Assembly: GCA_023634235.1 (NCBI GenBank)
Contig: JAMKCF010000019.1
Span: forward strand, 10,495,684-10,559,683
DNA length: 64,000 nt
Reading direction: 5' to 3'
Source: Pisaster brevispinus
Lineage: Eukaryota; Echinodermata; Asteroidea; Forcipulatida; Asteriidae
Position 1 is the stretch's first letter. Every line of letters starts with the position of its first letter. This document shows positions 23,801 to 34,853 of this stretch, piece after piece. A model generated the notes under the pieces. It was not told the DNA's origin, did no database searches, and was given only the letters and a program-made list of their open reading frames with translations. Both the position numbers and the translations under genes were made by a program.

Positions 23801-25880
23801 TGTTAGAATCCTGTGTGGTTTGGGTGTCTAGTCCCTACCTGACTGTTCATTACTGCATAGTGGTATCATTCCTTGCCTTCCACCTCTAGGACCCCTGTTA
23901 GAATCCTGAGTGGTTTGGGTGTCTAGTCCCTACCTGACTGTTCATTACTGCATAGTGGTATCATTCCTTGCCTTCCACCTCTAGGACCCCTGTTAGAATC
24001 CTGTGTGGTTTGGGTGTCTAGTCCCCACCTGACTGTTCATTACTGCATAGTGGTATCATTCCTTGCCTTCCACCTCTAGGACCCCTGTTAGAATCCTGTG
24101 TGGTTTGGGTGTCTAGTCCCTACCTGACTGTTCATTACTGCATAGTGGTATCATTCCTTGCCTTCCACCTCTAGGACCCCTGTTAGAATCCTGAGTGGTT
24201 TGGGTGTCTAGTCCCTACCTGATTGCCATGGGTTTTCCCTAGAATAATTCTCAGGGGTTTCCTCCCACATCTAAAACTGAAACTTTCTTTATTGTCTTCT
24301 CTCCATTGGGCTTTTGGCTAGTCTGGTGATTAAGTTGGCCTTTCCTGAGAATCCTTGCCCTCAAAACCAGAATTAAGAAATGAATGAAATGTTCTTCCAT
24401 TTTAGTATTATTCATTTTTCCTATACTTACAGAGCCAGTAAATGAGACCAACCAATCAACAGAGCGGATGATGTCTATCTATATCAAGCTTGTATTGAAA
24501 ATGCCTTTCTGCAGAAAAGGTTAGTTTATTAACACATGTGTACATAATTATTTTAAGGAACATCAAACATTAATGGTTAAAAGAAATTCTGATAAAATGT
24601 CTTTTCTTTTAGTTAACCTTATTTGTACTGTATGCAAAACATTTTATGCTTTTGAGTACTTGTTAATGTTTCAAAAACACCACTTTGTCTGTTAAAGTTT
24701 TTACCACAACTCTTTGCAGGTTTAATCAGCATTTTAACCCACTAAAACAATTTCAAATTCTTTCTTGGAAAAAGTTTCTCTTCCAAAGTACAATCCATGT
24801 TGTTGAAGAATGATGAGTTTCTGCACAAACCTCTAAATAAGGAACTATGTTGACTTGAAATGTTTACATCTCGTGGTTCTACTTCAATCATCTGTTAATG
24901 ATTTCTTTGAATATTTGAAAAGCTACACTGACAATGTTAAAGGTCACATTAAAACTTAAGCCTACCATAGCGTATAAATGTTAAACTTTATATAACACAG
25001 ATTTTATTTGTTTGTATTTTGAAGACATGCCATCTGCAGATAATTTCTACTTATTACAAAAAGTAGATTTCTGCGACCTGCGAGTGCCTACCATCGGCCC
25101 AATGTCTACACATCACCAACATAGATGTGCGAAGGTGATAACAGAGGTATGTAAAATCCCAGAGGGTTTTGTGACACTAACACCAAAAAGTGGGCTGTTT
25201 TTGCAGCACAAAACAGACGTCACCCCACGCCACATGCCACAACATTCTGAGGACATCATGCCGGCACCAGCCGAACTCAGATGCGTGGTTTTCCCTACAG
25301 ATTGATTACAGATGTAAAAAATGTAAACATGTTTTTATTAACAAACCCCTTAGATAAACATTATATCATTGCACTAAATAAGTATCTTTCAAGTAGAAAT
25401 CATCTTTCAAGTAGAAATGAGCAGTTTTTTTCCTCCACATTTATTTCATGAACCCGGGAATAAAATGTTTCTGCATCATTAAAATTATAAAGTGAAAGAA
25501 CCAAAGAGCAGTGGTGTTACCAGACATGTTTATTTGGGGGTAAAACAGGGGAAACTACATGAGTTGGAGGATATTTAGTGCATCAAACCAATCAAATGTG
25601 CATTTTTTTTTCTCATGGAGGGACGGGACTCCAGCTGCTGGTTAAAAACACTGATTAATTTCAGTTCTGATATTAGCATTTATGCCAATCAGGTTTGATG
25701 CCAATTAAGGTAGATGTTCATTTTCAAATTTGAACTGTAAGATTTCATTGACAAGGGCAAATTGGAGGAGGGCAGTTCATTTGTCTTTTCCATTTACCCA
25801 ATTAGGTTAGCTTTATAAGCAATTGTTTTCTTAACCTTTAACAGCATGAGGCAGCTGATATGCTACAACCAAATGTGTAG
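13340..25880 (+). CDS. Unidentified multi-exon gene, plus strand (partial model)
   Basis: Four exon candidates have GT/AG borders, one open frame each and compatible phases: 13340-13441 (phase 1 in, 1 out), 24433-24519 (1 in, 1 out), 25025-25146 (1 in, 0 out) and 25845-25880 (0 in, stop TAG). Joined in this way they read through without a stop, about 110 residues. The first contains DIPLSDEVYLSW and the third DMPSADNFYLLQ, which look like paralogous exons. The last reads HEADMLQPNV then stop. The cassette exons at 15.4-19.8 kb do not fit these phases and would have to be skipped or be non-coding. I recognise no family, domain, signal peptide or membrane segment. The 5' start is not found; the donor at 11640 may belong to it. 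A long non-coding RNA or decaying gene is possible. Confidence 0.35.
14805..15075 (+). repeat. Duplicated segment, copy 1 (partner 19735-20045)
   Basis: Shared order: ACTTCCTAACA / GCTTCCTAACA, ACAATGAGTCTGG, TAAACTGCTCTCT, TTTATAAAAGGT (donor-like), AACTCC, then a poly-G tract followed by AAATGGTTTGG / AAATTGTTTGG. The partner is fused to cassette exon P4. Confidence 0.75.
15252..15358. repeat. 107-bp palindrome made of two head-to-head tRNA-like units
   Basis: The two ~50-bp arms match as inverted repeats with only a handful of mismatches and almost no loop (centre CTACCGTAG). Each strand reads a D-arm-like CTCTAC..GTAGAG, then ACTGGAGGTCACTGGTTCAA or the equivalent, with a B box (GGTTCAAATCC or GATTCAAATCC). 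The shared symmetrical D-arm lets both units overlap. No good acceptor or anticodon stem forms, so it is not a functional tRNA. Confidence 0.8.
15448..19812 (+). repeat. Tandem exon-cassette array, plus strand (4 copies)
   Basis: Exon-like cassettes bounded by AG and GT are at 15448-15539 (P1), 16114-16199 (P2), 17229-17288 (P3) and 19688-19812 (P4). The common core is GGCTTACCATCTCCAAAGA, then CATCAACAAGTAGATGTCC, GGAGCTGCA and CCAGTAAAAG before the donor. P1 is open in the ancestral-like frame (HQQVDVQDQGMMLKEL). P2 is frame-shifted, P3 has an internal deletion and an early stop, and P4 lost its 3' half and runs into another duplicated segment. Introns between copies share sequence with introns of the minus-strand array (AGAGAACTGT, GCAACAATCAAAATAA), so whole exon-plus-intron units were duplicated. 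Function is unknown. Confidence 0.75.
17828..19333. mobile_element. hAT-like non-autonomous transposon, 1.5 kb
   Basis: The ends CAGGCCCGCGAGAGC and GCTCTCGCGGGCCTG are a perfect 15-bp inverted repeat. TCCTGTTC flanks both sides exactly (17820-17827 and 19334-19341), the 8-bp duplication expected for hAT. The subterminal regions are GC-rich with GCACCCCTAC motifs. No transposase with a DDE or BED/hATC signature can be read, so it is a deletion derivative or MITE. It lies inside the cassette array between P3 and P4. Confidence 0.92.
19735..20045 (+). repeat. Duplicated segment, copy 2 (partner 14805-15075)
   Basis: Matches 14805-15075 in order and orientation, including the donor-like TATAAAAGGTGAGG and a poly-G tract at about 19957-19968. 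It directly follows cassette P4. Confidence 0.75.
20318..24300 (+). repeat. 95-bp satellite, about 41 copies, derived from a tRNA-SINE
   Basis: The unit begins CTGTTCATTACTGCATAGTG and contains TATCATTCCTTGCCTTCCAC, CTCTAGGACCCCTGTTAGAA and GTCTAGTCCCTACCTGA; 95 bp, copies over 90% alike. CATAGTGGTA and GTTAGAATCC sit where the A and B boxes of the SINE at 3531-3697 lie. After the last unit the sequence continues into the SINE's own tail (CTGATTGCCATGGG, CCTCCCACATCTAAAACT). Variants such as a TA insertion (GTCTATAGTCCC) recur in several units, indicating unequal exchange. It lies within the plus-strand unit, before exon 24433. Confidence 0.95.
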
Positions 25881-25990
25881 CAAATAACTTTCACTGCAAT
25901 CTTGAAGGCTTCAGAGTTTGAGTAGAGCAACTCTTCAAGGCATTCTACACATCAAGGAATCATGAACAACCAACCAACTTGTTGATTTCA
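25025..25990 (+). repeat. Duplicated gene block, copy 2 (partner 13340-14880)
   Basis: Holds the exon candidate 25025-25146 and the terminal exon candidate 25845-25880, each paralogous to sequence in 13340-14880. The array of cassettes and the satellite lie between the two blocks. Confidence 0.6.
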
Positions 25991-27837
25991 TTTGTAAAAT
26001 TGTAGACATATTAAATAATGATGTCCGGTACATCCCTGATGCGATCTTACATGTGTAAAAAGTATGTAAAAAGTAAGTGCACCATTTGCAAGCAAACACA
26101 CAGTGTGTATTTTAAACTCATTAAGTCAGAGATCTAGGTAATAATGCTTGGACTGAAGTAAAAGCCCTGATGGTGCATTGGCCCGATTAGTGGCTGTGTG
26201 GTGGTTCAATGAATAGTGGTGTGAGGGTTTGATTAATGGTGGTGCTATAGCCCTGCTTTAGACTAACCTTACCAGGATGATCAAATTTCTATCCAGATGA
26301 AACTGCTTGCAAGGTGCATTTATTGTATTCCCAAATTTAATTTTAAAAAAATTTAAAGCATAACAGACATGATACTTGTCCATCTTTATTCTGTTTTCTG
26401 ATTTTATTTGCCCTGAAAAATAGCCCCCAAAAAGAAGCCTGGAATAATTATAAAAACATACACCATATGTACTTGTAGGTAAGACCTTGTGCTCAATAAA
26501 AAGCACCTACTTTATTTCCAAAGGCCAAATATCATGACTGATATCAAATCAAGTACTCATATTTCTTTGCATTTATTGGTCTCAAGTTCAGAGGTATTGT
26601 AACTATTTGATGGACAAATATCATGAAAGAAATGGAATATTGTTTTTAACTCAAAAGCTTACATTTAAAAAAAAAGTCCTTCACAAATTAGGTCTTACTT
26701 GTGAGTGGCTTTAGGGTAAAACCTTCAACTTTGTGGAAACAAAACAGTGAGATTTATGTATCTTGAAAATGTAAATCATTCACAGCAACTCTTTCTCATC
26801 CAAGTCTTAAGAACGTGTGGTATCAAACAAAATCTAAAATTGGTCCCTGGGGTCAATTATTGACCATTTTATGTCTGTTAAACATTTATGTTAATTGCCA
26901 AGAAGTTTTGGGTTTTGCAAAATCAAAACCATGAATGTGCACAGAATGTCTGGAAATACCAAGTCATCATTGTCATAGCTTCTTGAATAACTAATTTGAC
27001 GACCTAAGTTTACAGGTCGAGTTTAATAAATTTACTTTTCCAAAAAGCATTAAGTACTTACCTGTAAAAAGCATTAATCGTTGCCTAGGTTGCAGGTCTC
27101 ATTTTAATTAACCGCAAAATAAAAACCATAAACGTACAGGTCTGAAAAACAGACATCTTTGATATGGTAGCCATGAAAACCTAATTTGATGACAAGTTTA
27201 CAGGTTGAGTTAAATGAATTTACTTTTCCCCAAAAAACAATAATATATTTCCTGTAAATTACCTTCATTAAAAGATGCATTCTTTTTGAAAACTTTACCT
27301 CAATATCAATAGTTCTAGGAAAAAAAACTATAAAAAAAACCTTTTTTGGACTGTCCAAAAAAATGTTCCTCAAAATGGAAAAAAAAGGCGAGATTTGGGG
27401 TTTACTTAAAAGCGTGCCCCCCAAATTTATGAAGTTTCCACAACTTAGTGGTGTAAATTATTTATTGATAAATAAGATAATTGAAATTAGTCGACCAAAT
27501 AAAACTGTGTCCAGATAGTGCAGAAGTAAACACTTTCCAAAGATTACAAGTTTGTTTCCTTTTTTTGGCTACAGTTAAATTAATGCTCTTTAACTGATAA
27601 TTTGTAATTGTATTTATATTATCATATTTGGAGTTGTCAAATGTCAAATAAAATGATTCTATAAATGAAGCAAGAAATCTTGTATTCCCTTATTTTATGT
27701 GCATGTAATTTGTCTGGTTATAAGTATTATGCAAGACATAGAGTATAAATAAGTTACAAGAAAGTTTCACCAATAGATTTGTTACTATTAACAAAACCTA
27801 CCAAAATGACGAAACTCAACTTTGTGCATACAAAAAT
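25991..27837. other. Non-coding, AT-rich, nothing recognised
   Basis: No credible exon. A segment near 26995-27100 (GACGACCTAAGTTTACAGG, CCAAAAAGCATTAAGTACTT) is imperfectly repeated near 27180-27260. Several AATAAA signals on both strands (for example about 26496) could serve the plus-strand unit. Confidence 0.45.
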
Positions 27838-28865
27838 GACTGGTCCCATTTGGTAAACCAGAACACTCCAGTGAGAGGCCTAAATGAGTGCACAGGGAAT
27901 TCAACAAAGATGGCCGCAGTGAAATATCTCTATATCCTCTCAATCCTTTTCCAGAAAAGTGCCGTAAATAAAGTCTTTTAATCTCTTCAGCATAACAAGT
28001 ATAACTTCATTAAATGTAAATACTCCTTTAATCCAAAAAGTATCATACCTTTGAAAACATTCTAAACCACCCCAGTTATACCTTCATTACAAAATAACAC
28101 CTTTAAGTTCATTTAATCTATTTATTATACACATATAAAATAGACTGGTCCCATTTGGTAAACCAGAACACTCCAGTGGTAGCCTATATGAGTAAACAAG
28201 GAACTCAACAAAAATGGCCGCAGTAAAAAATCTCTATATCTTCTCAACCCTTTTCCGGAAAGTACAGTAGAGTCGTTTAATCTCTTCAGTATATAAAATA
28301 CAATCCCCTTATATAAATACTCCTTTAATCCAAAAAGTATCGTACCTTTAAAAGCGTTCTAAACCACCCCAGTTATACCTTCAAAACAAAAACCCAACCT
28401 TTAAATTTATTTAATTTATTTATTAAATACTCCTTTAAATCAAAAAGTACCATACCTTTAAAAACATTCTAAACCACCCCAGTTAAAACTTCAATACAAA
28501 AACCCAACCTTTAAATTTATTTAATTTATTTATTAAACACTCCTTTAAATCAAAAAGTACCATACCTATAAAAACATTCAAAACCACTCCAGTTAAACCT
28601 TCATTACAAAAACCCAACCTTTAAATATATTTAATTTATTTATTAAACACTCCTTTAAATCAAAAAGTACCATACCTTTAAAAACATTCTAAACCACCCC
28701 AGTTAAACCTTCAATACAAAAAACAACACCTTTAAATTTATTTAATTTATTTATTAAACACTCCTTTAATTCAAAAAGTACCATACCTTTACAAACATTC
28801 TAAACCACCCCATGTGTATACTCTCAACACAAAACTACACCTATAAATTTATTTAATTTATTTAT
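27838..28865. repeat. Nested tandem repeats (~300 and ~110 bp)
   Basis: A ~300-bp unit starting ACTGGTCCCATTTGGTAAAC occurs at 27838 and 28142. Its end part, a ~110-bp unit with TACTCCTTTAATCCAAAAAG, ACATTCTAAACCACCCCAGT and TTTAATTTATTTATTAAA, is amplified about six times to 28865. It is AT-rich and non-coding. Confidence 0.85.
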
Positions 28866-28929
28866 TACTGTTCCGTAAAATATTCCAGCCTACAGTGAAA
28901 TCTCATGAACATACCCACGAAAAAAAAGA

Positions 28930-29290
28930 TTTTATTTTCTACCCACCATCCCCCTCCCAACTAGGCCCAGTCCTATACCTATCCTTACCATTCGCATCTC
29001 CAGCCAGCCAATCCCTAACATGCTGACTTAGACTTCTAGTCCATCTCCCTATCCTCACCCCACACCAAGCCTTCTCCAGGCCATCACCCCCACCATACCC
29101 CAAGCCCTCAGCTCAACCAGCCCAGCCCACTGGCCGACCGACTGCCCAGCCATCCCCAGCCCATCACCCCTACCAGCCCAGCCCACTGGCTGACTGAGTG
29201 CCCAGCAACCTCCCTGGCCCCTCAGCACTTAGAAATTTTACTCCCCAAGCCAAGCTCCAAGGCCCTTGGTCAGCCCTCAGATCAGTCAAA
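28930..29290. repeat. C-rich island with internal repeats
   Basis: Pyrimidine-rich sequence with few G on the plus strand, inside AT-rich DNA. CCAGCCCAGCCCACTGGC plus GACTG-type strings occurs twice (about 29118 and 29173). No gene seen. Confidence 0.6.
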
Positions 29291-29385
29291 AATCCAAGGG
29301 TATAGCCAGGGAAAATTTTTTCTGAAAAATTTTCTAAGTCAGGCCATTCTAATATTCATCAGGTCAAAAATCGTATGATTTTCAT

Positions 29386-29590
29386 GAAAGCTCAGTAGCA
29401 TAGCGGCGAGAGGGAGTGCATACTGAGCTAAAGGTATCCGGTTCAAGCCCTACCCATTTTTTCCAGAAATTAAAAAAAAGTTCTTTTTTACTGGTAAAAA
29501 GAGGGCCCACCAGGATTTGAACCCCCGAGCTCACAGCTCCAGAATTCCGGGAGCTGTGAGCTAGCCCGCTGGGCTAAATCGCCGCTTGAA
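29386..29590. repeat. Pair of convergent tRNA-like sequences
   Basis: Plus strand 29388-29455: AGCTCAGTAGCATAGCGG (A-box-like) and CCGGTTCAAGCCC (B box). Minus strand 29587-29505: GATTTAGCCCAGCGGGCTAG (A-box-like) and GGGGGTTCAAATCC (B box), with a strong AGCTCACAGCTCC/GGAGCTGTGAGCT hairpin between. The T stems do not pair properly, so I call them tRNA-like pseudogenes or SINE heads, not tRNA genes. Confidence 0.5.
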
Positions 29591-31675
29591 AAAAATCGCT
29601 CGGAACTAATATTTAAACCTTAGAATGGATAGGTCAAATAAAAAAAAATAATGAGATGTGCCCTATGACCTTTGACCTTTGACCTTAGCATGAGTCAGGA
29701 GAGGGGAAAAGAAAATTAACAAATGTCTGTTGGTGTACGTTAAATAATAGTTTATTTGTAGAACCAAAAAAACAACATAAAACATAGTACTGAATGTGTT
29801 AAACGAGTAAAACTAAAGACCATTAAGACTACAAGCCATATATCAAGTAGTTTAACATTAGAAAGTTACAAAGTACATAAAAAAAAATATTAAACAGAAA
29901 TTTAGGTCCTTTATTTTAAGTAAAATTAAATTGACTGTTTTTTACTGCATGAGGGCGGGCGCTTTCAACAATGATTTCGTTGCATCAAACTTAAAGTTTT
30001 ATTTTAAATACCAGTATGTTGTTTTCTTTTATCAATGGCCAAACAAACAAGCAAAAAACAATGAGAAAAACGGTTTATTTTACTTGTTTTGCATCACACA
30101 AATTTGGTTCACACACGCCCTCGCATGGTCAAAAATGCTGAAAATTGCTCATAGGGCCTATACAAGTTACTTGTTTTTCTTATTTAAGTATCAATCTTTT
30201 TTAAAGCAAAAATTGTTGTCTTTATATAAAACTAAATAATATTTCTTTCATCTAAAAAAGGGGTTTGAACTATAAAAGTTTACATAAATTTTAACTTAAA
30301 TTCACCGTTATCATGGTGCAAGTAATAAGTACATTTCTGAAGCGAGGCTGCTTTTCTGCATGGCTTAACAGACGCATCGATCACGTACGAATTGCAATTT
30401 AACGTTCAATCTCTGCAGCGCCCGTTTGTATGAACGAAAACACAGTTTTTGTTTCACCGACGTCACACGAGATTTTAGGAACTTGTGGAACCCCATTTTA
30501 TACTTTCCTTTCTAGTTTTGTTCTATTTAACGAGGTAAATTAATTCTTAAAATTTTTTGGGGGGGTCGCATAAACTTCTTTATATAATTAAATGAGGTGC
30601 ATACATTGGAAACTTTAAGTTTCAAATTGTTGTTAGTGGTGCACATAACAGCATGTAGATAATATTGTACAGTTATTTTCCAACATTTAACTTTTCATAG
30701 ACAGTTCATGACTGATTTTTTTAAATTGTAATAATTGCTTTGATGTAAGTATATATACTATTTGTTTATTTATTTGTGTAATAAATAAAATACCAATTGA
30801 GGTTTTTAATATCTCAAGTTACACGTAATTCATTTAATAGATAAAGAATAGCAATAATAGTAAACTTTACTAAATGTCTAATGTTTTTAAATAACATTGA
30901 TGAATTTTACTTTGAAACCTAATTAAATGGTAGTAGGAGTCACTTTAGAACATTCATCACATAAATTGTCAAATTTGTGAACAAGACAAACTATAAATTG
31001 TAGAATGTAATTTCCTGTACTTAACAAGGAGGCCTTTTTTTTTATTTTAATGTGATCATTTGTTGAAATAGTTATAATTAAACATAAGAAATTGTTAGTG
31101 GTGAAATTAAATTGAATTTCAAAAATATTCTAAGTTTATTATGTGTTAACATATTTGTTAATAAATCTTATAACTCATCCCACAGCTCTGTAATTTAGTG
31201 ATTACGTGAAAACTACCCCCCCCCCATTATATATAATGAAAAACATGTGTTGTCATAATCTTGTTAATTGGGAAAATATGTCATATGTTCATTTGTCTGT
31301 AACTTATAAAGAAATAAAATAATAACACATTCCAGTGCATTTTCATGGTTCTTTTGGACAGATAATTTCCTCTCTCTATGCAAAAATGAACACTTTGATA
31401 TTGGTCGCAATATCTTCAATGCACGATGACTTCAAGTCGACTGACTCATATTTTACCCCATCTTTGTAAACAAAGATAAATGTTCACATTTTTGTTAGTG
31501 GTATAAAAAAATAACACATAGATAATAGTTAACATTTTATTTCCAACATTTAACTTTTCCAAGACAGTTTATGAGTAAAAAATCTACTGTTAAATTTGCA
31601 ATAACATAAATACGCTTATTATTAATTTTGTGAGTTAAGGTCCTGTAGCAGAAAAGTAAATCATGTAATAGACAT

Positions 31676-31676
<1 letters not shown>

Positions 31677-31711
<35 letters not shown>
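31677..31711. repeat. (AAT)n microsatellite
   Basis: About eleven uninterrupted AAT/TAA trinucleotides. Confidence 0.95.
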
Positions 31712-31929
31712 TTAAGTAAGTGTTATAAGAATGTTAGCCTATACTGGAGAGTTACTTGTTTTACTGAGAAGTTAGAAAGTAATCCATTGGTAATAGTTTC
31801 ATTAGTTTTATTAATCGTGAATGTCAAAAGAGTAATTCTACATGTACATATGGGTCTCAGTTGTTCAATAGAAATACAATTAAGAGGAAATGTGATGTTT
31901 ACTGGTCAGACCACTGTTTTTCTTTCATG

Positions 31930-32700
31930 TTAATAATCATAATTGTTAAGAGAGAGTTCATCTACATGTAGGCCTGATGTATGCTCACTGATGATAACAT
32001 TCAAACAATTCATTGGTTTTGTTATGTTTGAAAACATTATTGTTAAGAAAGAGTTCATCTACATGAAGCCTGGCGTATGCTGACTGATGATAAAATTATA
32101 ATAATTTGTTGTTTTTTATGTTAGTAAACATTATTGTTGAGAAAGAGTTCATCTACATGTAGGCCTGACGTATGCTGACTGATGATAAAATTATAATAAT
32201 TTGTTGATTTTTATGTTAGTAAACATTATTGTTAAGAAAGAGTTCATCTACATGTAGGCCTGACTATGCTGACTGATGATAAAATGAAAATAATTTTTTG
32301 GTTTTTTATGTTAGTAAACATTATTGTTAAGAAAGAGTTAGGCCTGAGTAGGCCTGACGTATGCTGACTGATGATAAAATTATAATAATTTGTTGTTTTT
32401 TTATGTTAGTAAACATTATTGTTAAGAAAGAATTCATCTACATGTAGGCGTGACGTATGCTGACTGATGATAACATTCAAACAATTCATTGGTTTGCTTT
32501 TGTGTGTGATTTTTTTATTATTTTTTTTTTTGGGGGGGGGTTTGTTTTGTAATTGTAATTGTTAAGAAAGTGTTCATCTAAGTGTAGGCCTGACCTATGC
32601 TCACTGATTATAAAATTCAAACAATTTATTGTTTATTTATGTTAGTAAACATAATTGTCAAAAAAGAGTTCATCTACATGTAGGCCTGACTTATGTAAGA
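31930..32700. repeat. ~95-bp tandem repeat, about 8 copies
   Basis: The unit contains ATTGTTAAGAAAGAGTTCAT, CTACATGTAGGCCTGACGTA, GCTGACTGATGATAAAATTA and TTATGTTAGTAAACA. Copies start near 31943, 32041, 32136, 32230, 32325, 32419, 32555 and 32655; one is interrupted by a T/G tract at 32510-32540. Non-coding. Confidence 0.9.
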
Positions 32701-34169
32701 GGGCCTTTTCTTTGGTTTTTACTGTCACTGTATGTAATAAAGATAGGCAGGCCTTAAAGTGGACCCCAACTCCCAACATAATTTGTTTGTGTCTCATTTG
32801 TGATTTCATGGGATGGACATTAAGTAAACCAAAATGTATGTATATATATATATACTTGAATAAAAAGAGAAAATCTTAAACATTTGTTGTATCTTACATA
32901 GATATTGACAGTTGGGTGTCAGCCTATAGATAATCCTTGTTACTTTAAACATTGTTAAGTTCATTTTAGTTCTCAAAATTCATATCAATGCAGTTAGTAT
33001 TGTTAAATGTTTAGTTAATCATATTGAAATATGGACTTGTTAGAGTAATAATGTCAATTTACTCTTAATATGTTTTAAGTTTTTGTCAAGTAAATATTAA
33101 TGAATGTATTAATATTGAACAATGTCATCATTTAAATTTAACTGAAGTAGCACAATGAAAAGATTTGTTAAAAGTTTAAAACTTAATTTAAAAAATAGAT
33201 CTAGTTTTAGATTTAGCATTTATGTATTTGGGGAATAAAATATTCACAAGAAATTGTTATAAGATATGAGAAACGCTTAGTGCATTCAAATAACATTAGT
33301 GGATTCTAATTTTAATTATGGCTTGTTAGTAGGTCACACAATATCTTTATTTGACACATATTTTATTGTGAAGTTTGTGAATTACTACGAACATAACATA
33401 CATAGAGACTATCATTATTTATTTATTTCATTTTAGTTTTGTTAGAATTGTGGCATTTGTTTTTAATAAGAATAGATTGCATGAATAGAATACATGTAAT
33501 AGATTAAGGTGTGAATGGATTAATTTTTATAGCAAATAATTAGTGCAACGAAAATACTTTATCATCTTTCATCATTATTTCTTAAATCATCATTGTTATT
33601 TGTCTTCTGATTAAAATAAAAATATCTTATACTTGTAAACCAATCCTTTGTTTTTTGTCATTTTAATCAAATCATAGAAGTTATTTTTTTTTCAGACGCT
33701 AAAAAAAAAGGGTGACATTTAATGGAATTTTAATAAGTATATCAGAATAAGTTATTTTGTAAAGCCCTTTCTATCAAACATTAACTTATTATTTTCCCCC
33801 TCAGTCTAGCCTTCTCCTTAATTATATTTGTGGTTTTTTTTCTTCAATCTTTCATATTATTTATAAATGTATATATTTATGTATATTTTTTTCGTTAAAT
33901 ACATTTATTGTCATACTCGTTACTTTTAAAATTTGTTGTTGTTTTTTTTTGCTTCTGTACTTAACGCAATCGTGTTTACAACCACTAATAATTCACAACA
34001 ATGTAAACTTATTTTAAGCAAATACTACCACATCAAAGTTACTGTATATATCACTGATAAAGTTGAACACCACAAATAGTAAAGTAACAAATATTTGATA
34101 AGTACACCATCGCAAGCGTTATAATTTCAGTCAGTTTTAAATTTTGCCAAAAACATCCTGGTCGATTAG

Positions 34170-34500
34170 TTAAAAGCAGGGCCACCAACGTGCAGGTTCC
34201 AGGATACCAGCCCCATCACGCTTTCCAGATCGTCAGGGCCATTGCACCTCCCATTAGGAAGGGTCCGGTCCGCCACCCCAAGGCGAACAAGTCCCCGAGG
34301 CAGTCCCCTACTGTAGTAACGCGGTCCACTAGCCCCACGGCCTAGACTAGGGACTACTCCCGTTAGTCAACCGATTGTGATCACACCAGAACCATCCTAC
34401 CCGCTGAGGAGCCTGATGCACCTTTAAGATCAACCACCGACTGTCACCCCGGCCGGAAGTAGGACCCCACAAGCCACGTGCAAGTGTCCAGGTCCCTTTA
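34170..34500. other. GC-rich island of unknown nature
   Basis: Roughly 330 bp with many CG dinucleotides between AT-rich DNA and the 21-bp minisatellite. No long open frame and no tRNA, 5S or snRNA signature that I can recognise. It may be part of a mobile element or a foreign segment. Confidence 0.4.
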
Positions 34501-34545
34501 ACTATTCGGAATTTTCCGTGTTTGTACCACCATCGATTCCGAATC

Positions 34546-34747
34546 GCCGCACCACCAAATCGGAACGCCGCACCACCAAATCGGAACGCCGCACCACCAA
34601 ATCGGAACGCCGCACCACCAAATCAGAACGCCGCACCACCAAATCGGAACGTCGCACCACCAAATCGGAACTCCGCACCACCAAATCGGAACGCGCACCA
34701 CTAAATCGAAACGCCGCACCACCAAATCGGAACGTCGCACCACCAAG
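34546..34747. repeat. 21-bp minisatellite, about 9.5 copies
   Basis: The unit is ACCACCAAATCGGAACGCCG plus C, 21 bp, hence seven codons, so several frames on both strands stay open (RRTTKSE, APPNRNA, RSDLVVR). One unit has a 2-bp deletion that switches frame. There is no start/splice context, so it is treated as non-coding. Confidence 0.92.
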
Positions 34748-34853
34748 GCTCTAAGATCGCAAATTTCATAGCGCAAAAAACGCGTATGTGCTTGCTTGCA
34801 ATGGTGTACTTATTTACAACAAATAACAAACTAACACATCTACTATATCTTAC

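Larger units (their letters stand above)
29591..34150. other. AT-rich gene-poor block
   Basis: About 4.5 kb of strongly AT-rich sequence with no exon candidates. It includes an (AAT)n microsatellite and a ~95-bp tandem array, listed separately, and frequent AATAAA. The composition changes sharply at the GC-rich island beginning near 34170. Confidence 0.6.

Noticed and set aside
20318..24215. CRISPR-like array
   Set aside because: The 95-bp units are contiguous with no unique spacers, and the host is an animal; it is a satellite.
29505..29587. Functional tRNA gene on the minus strand
   Set aside because: A and B boxes are present but the T stem and acceptor stem do not pair and the anticodon arm is replaced by a long hairpin.
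34498..34776. Heptad-repeat proteins (RRTTKSE, APPNRNA, RSDLVVR) on both strands
   Set aside because: A 21-bp repeat keeps every frame open; there is no start context, splicing or bias to one strand.
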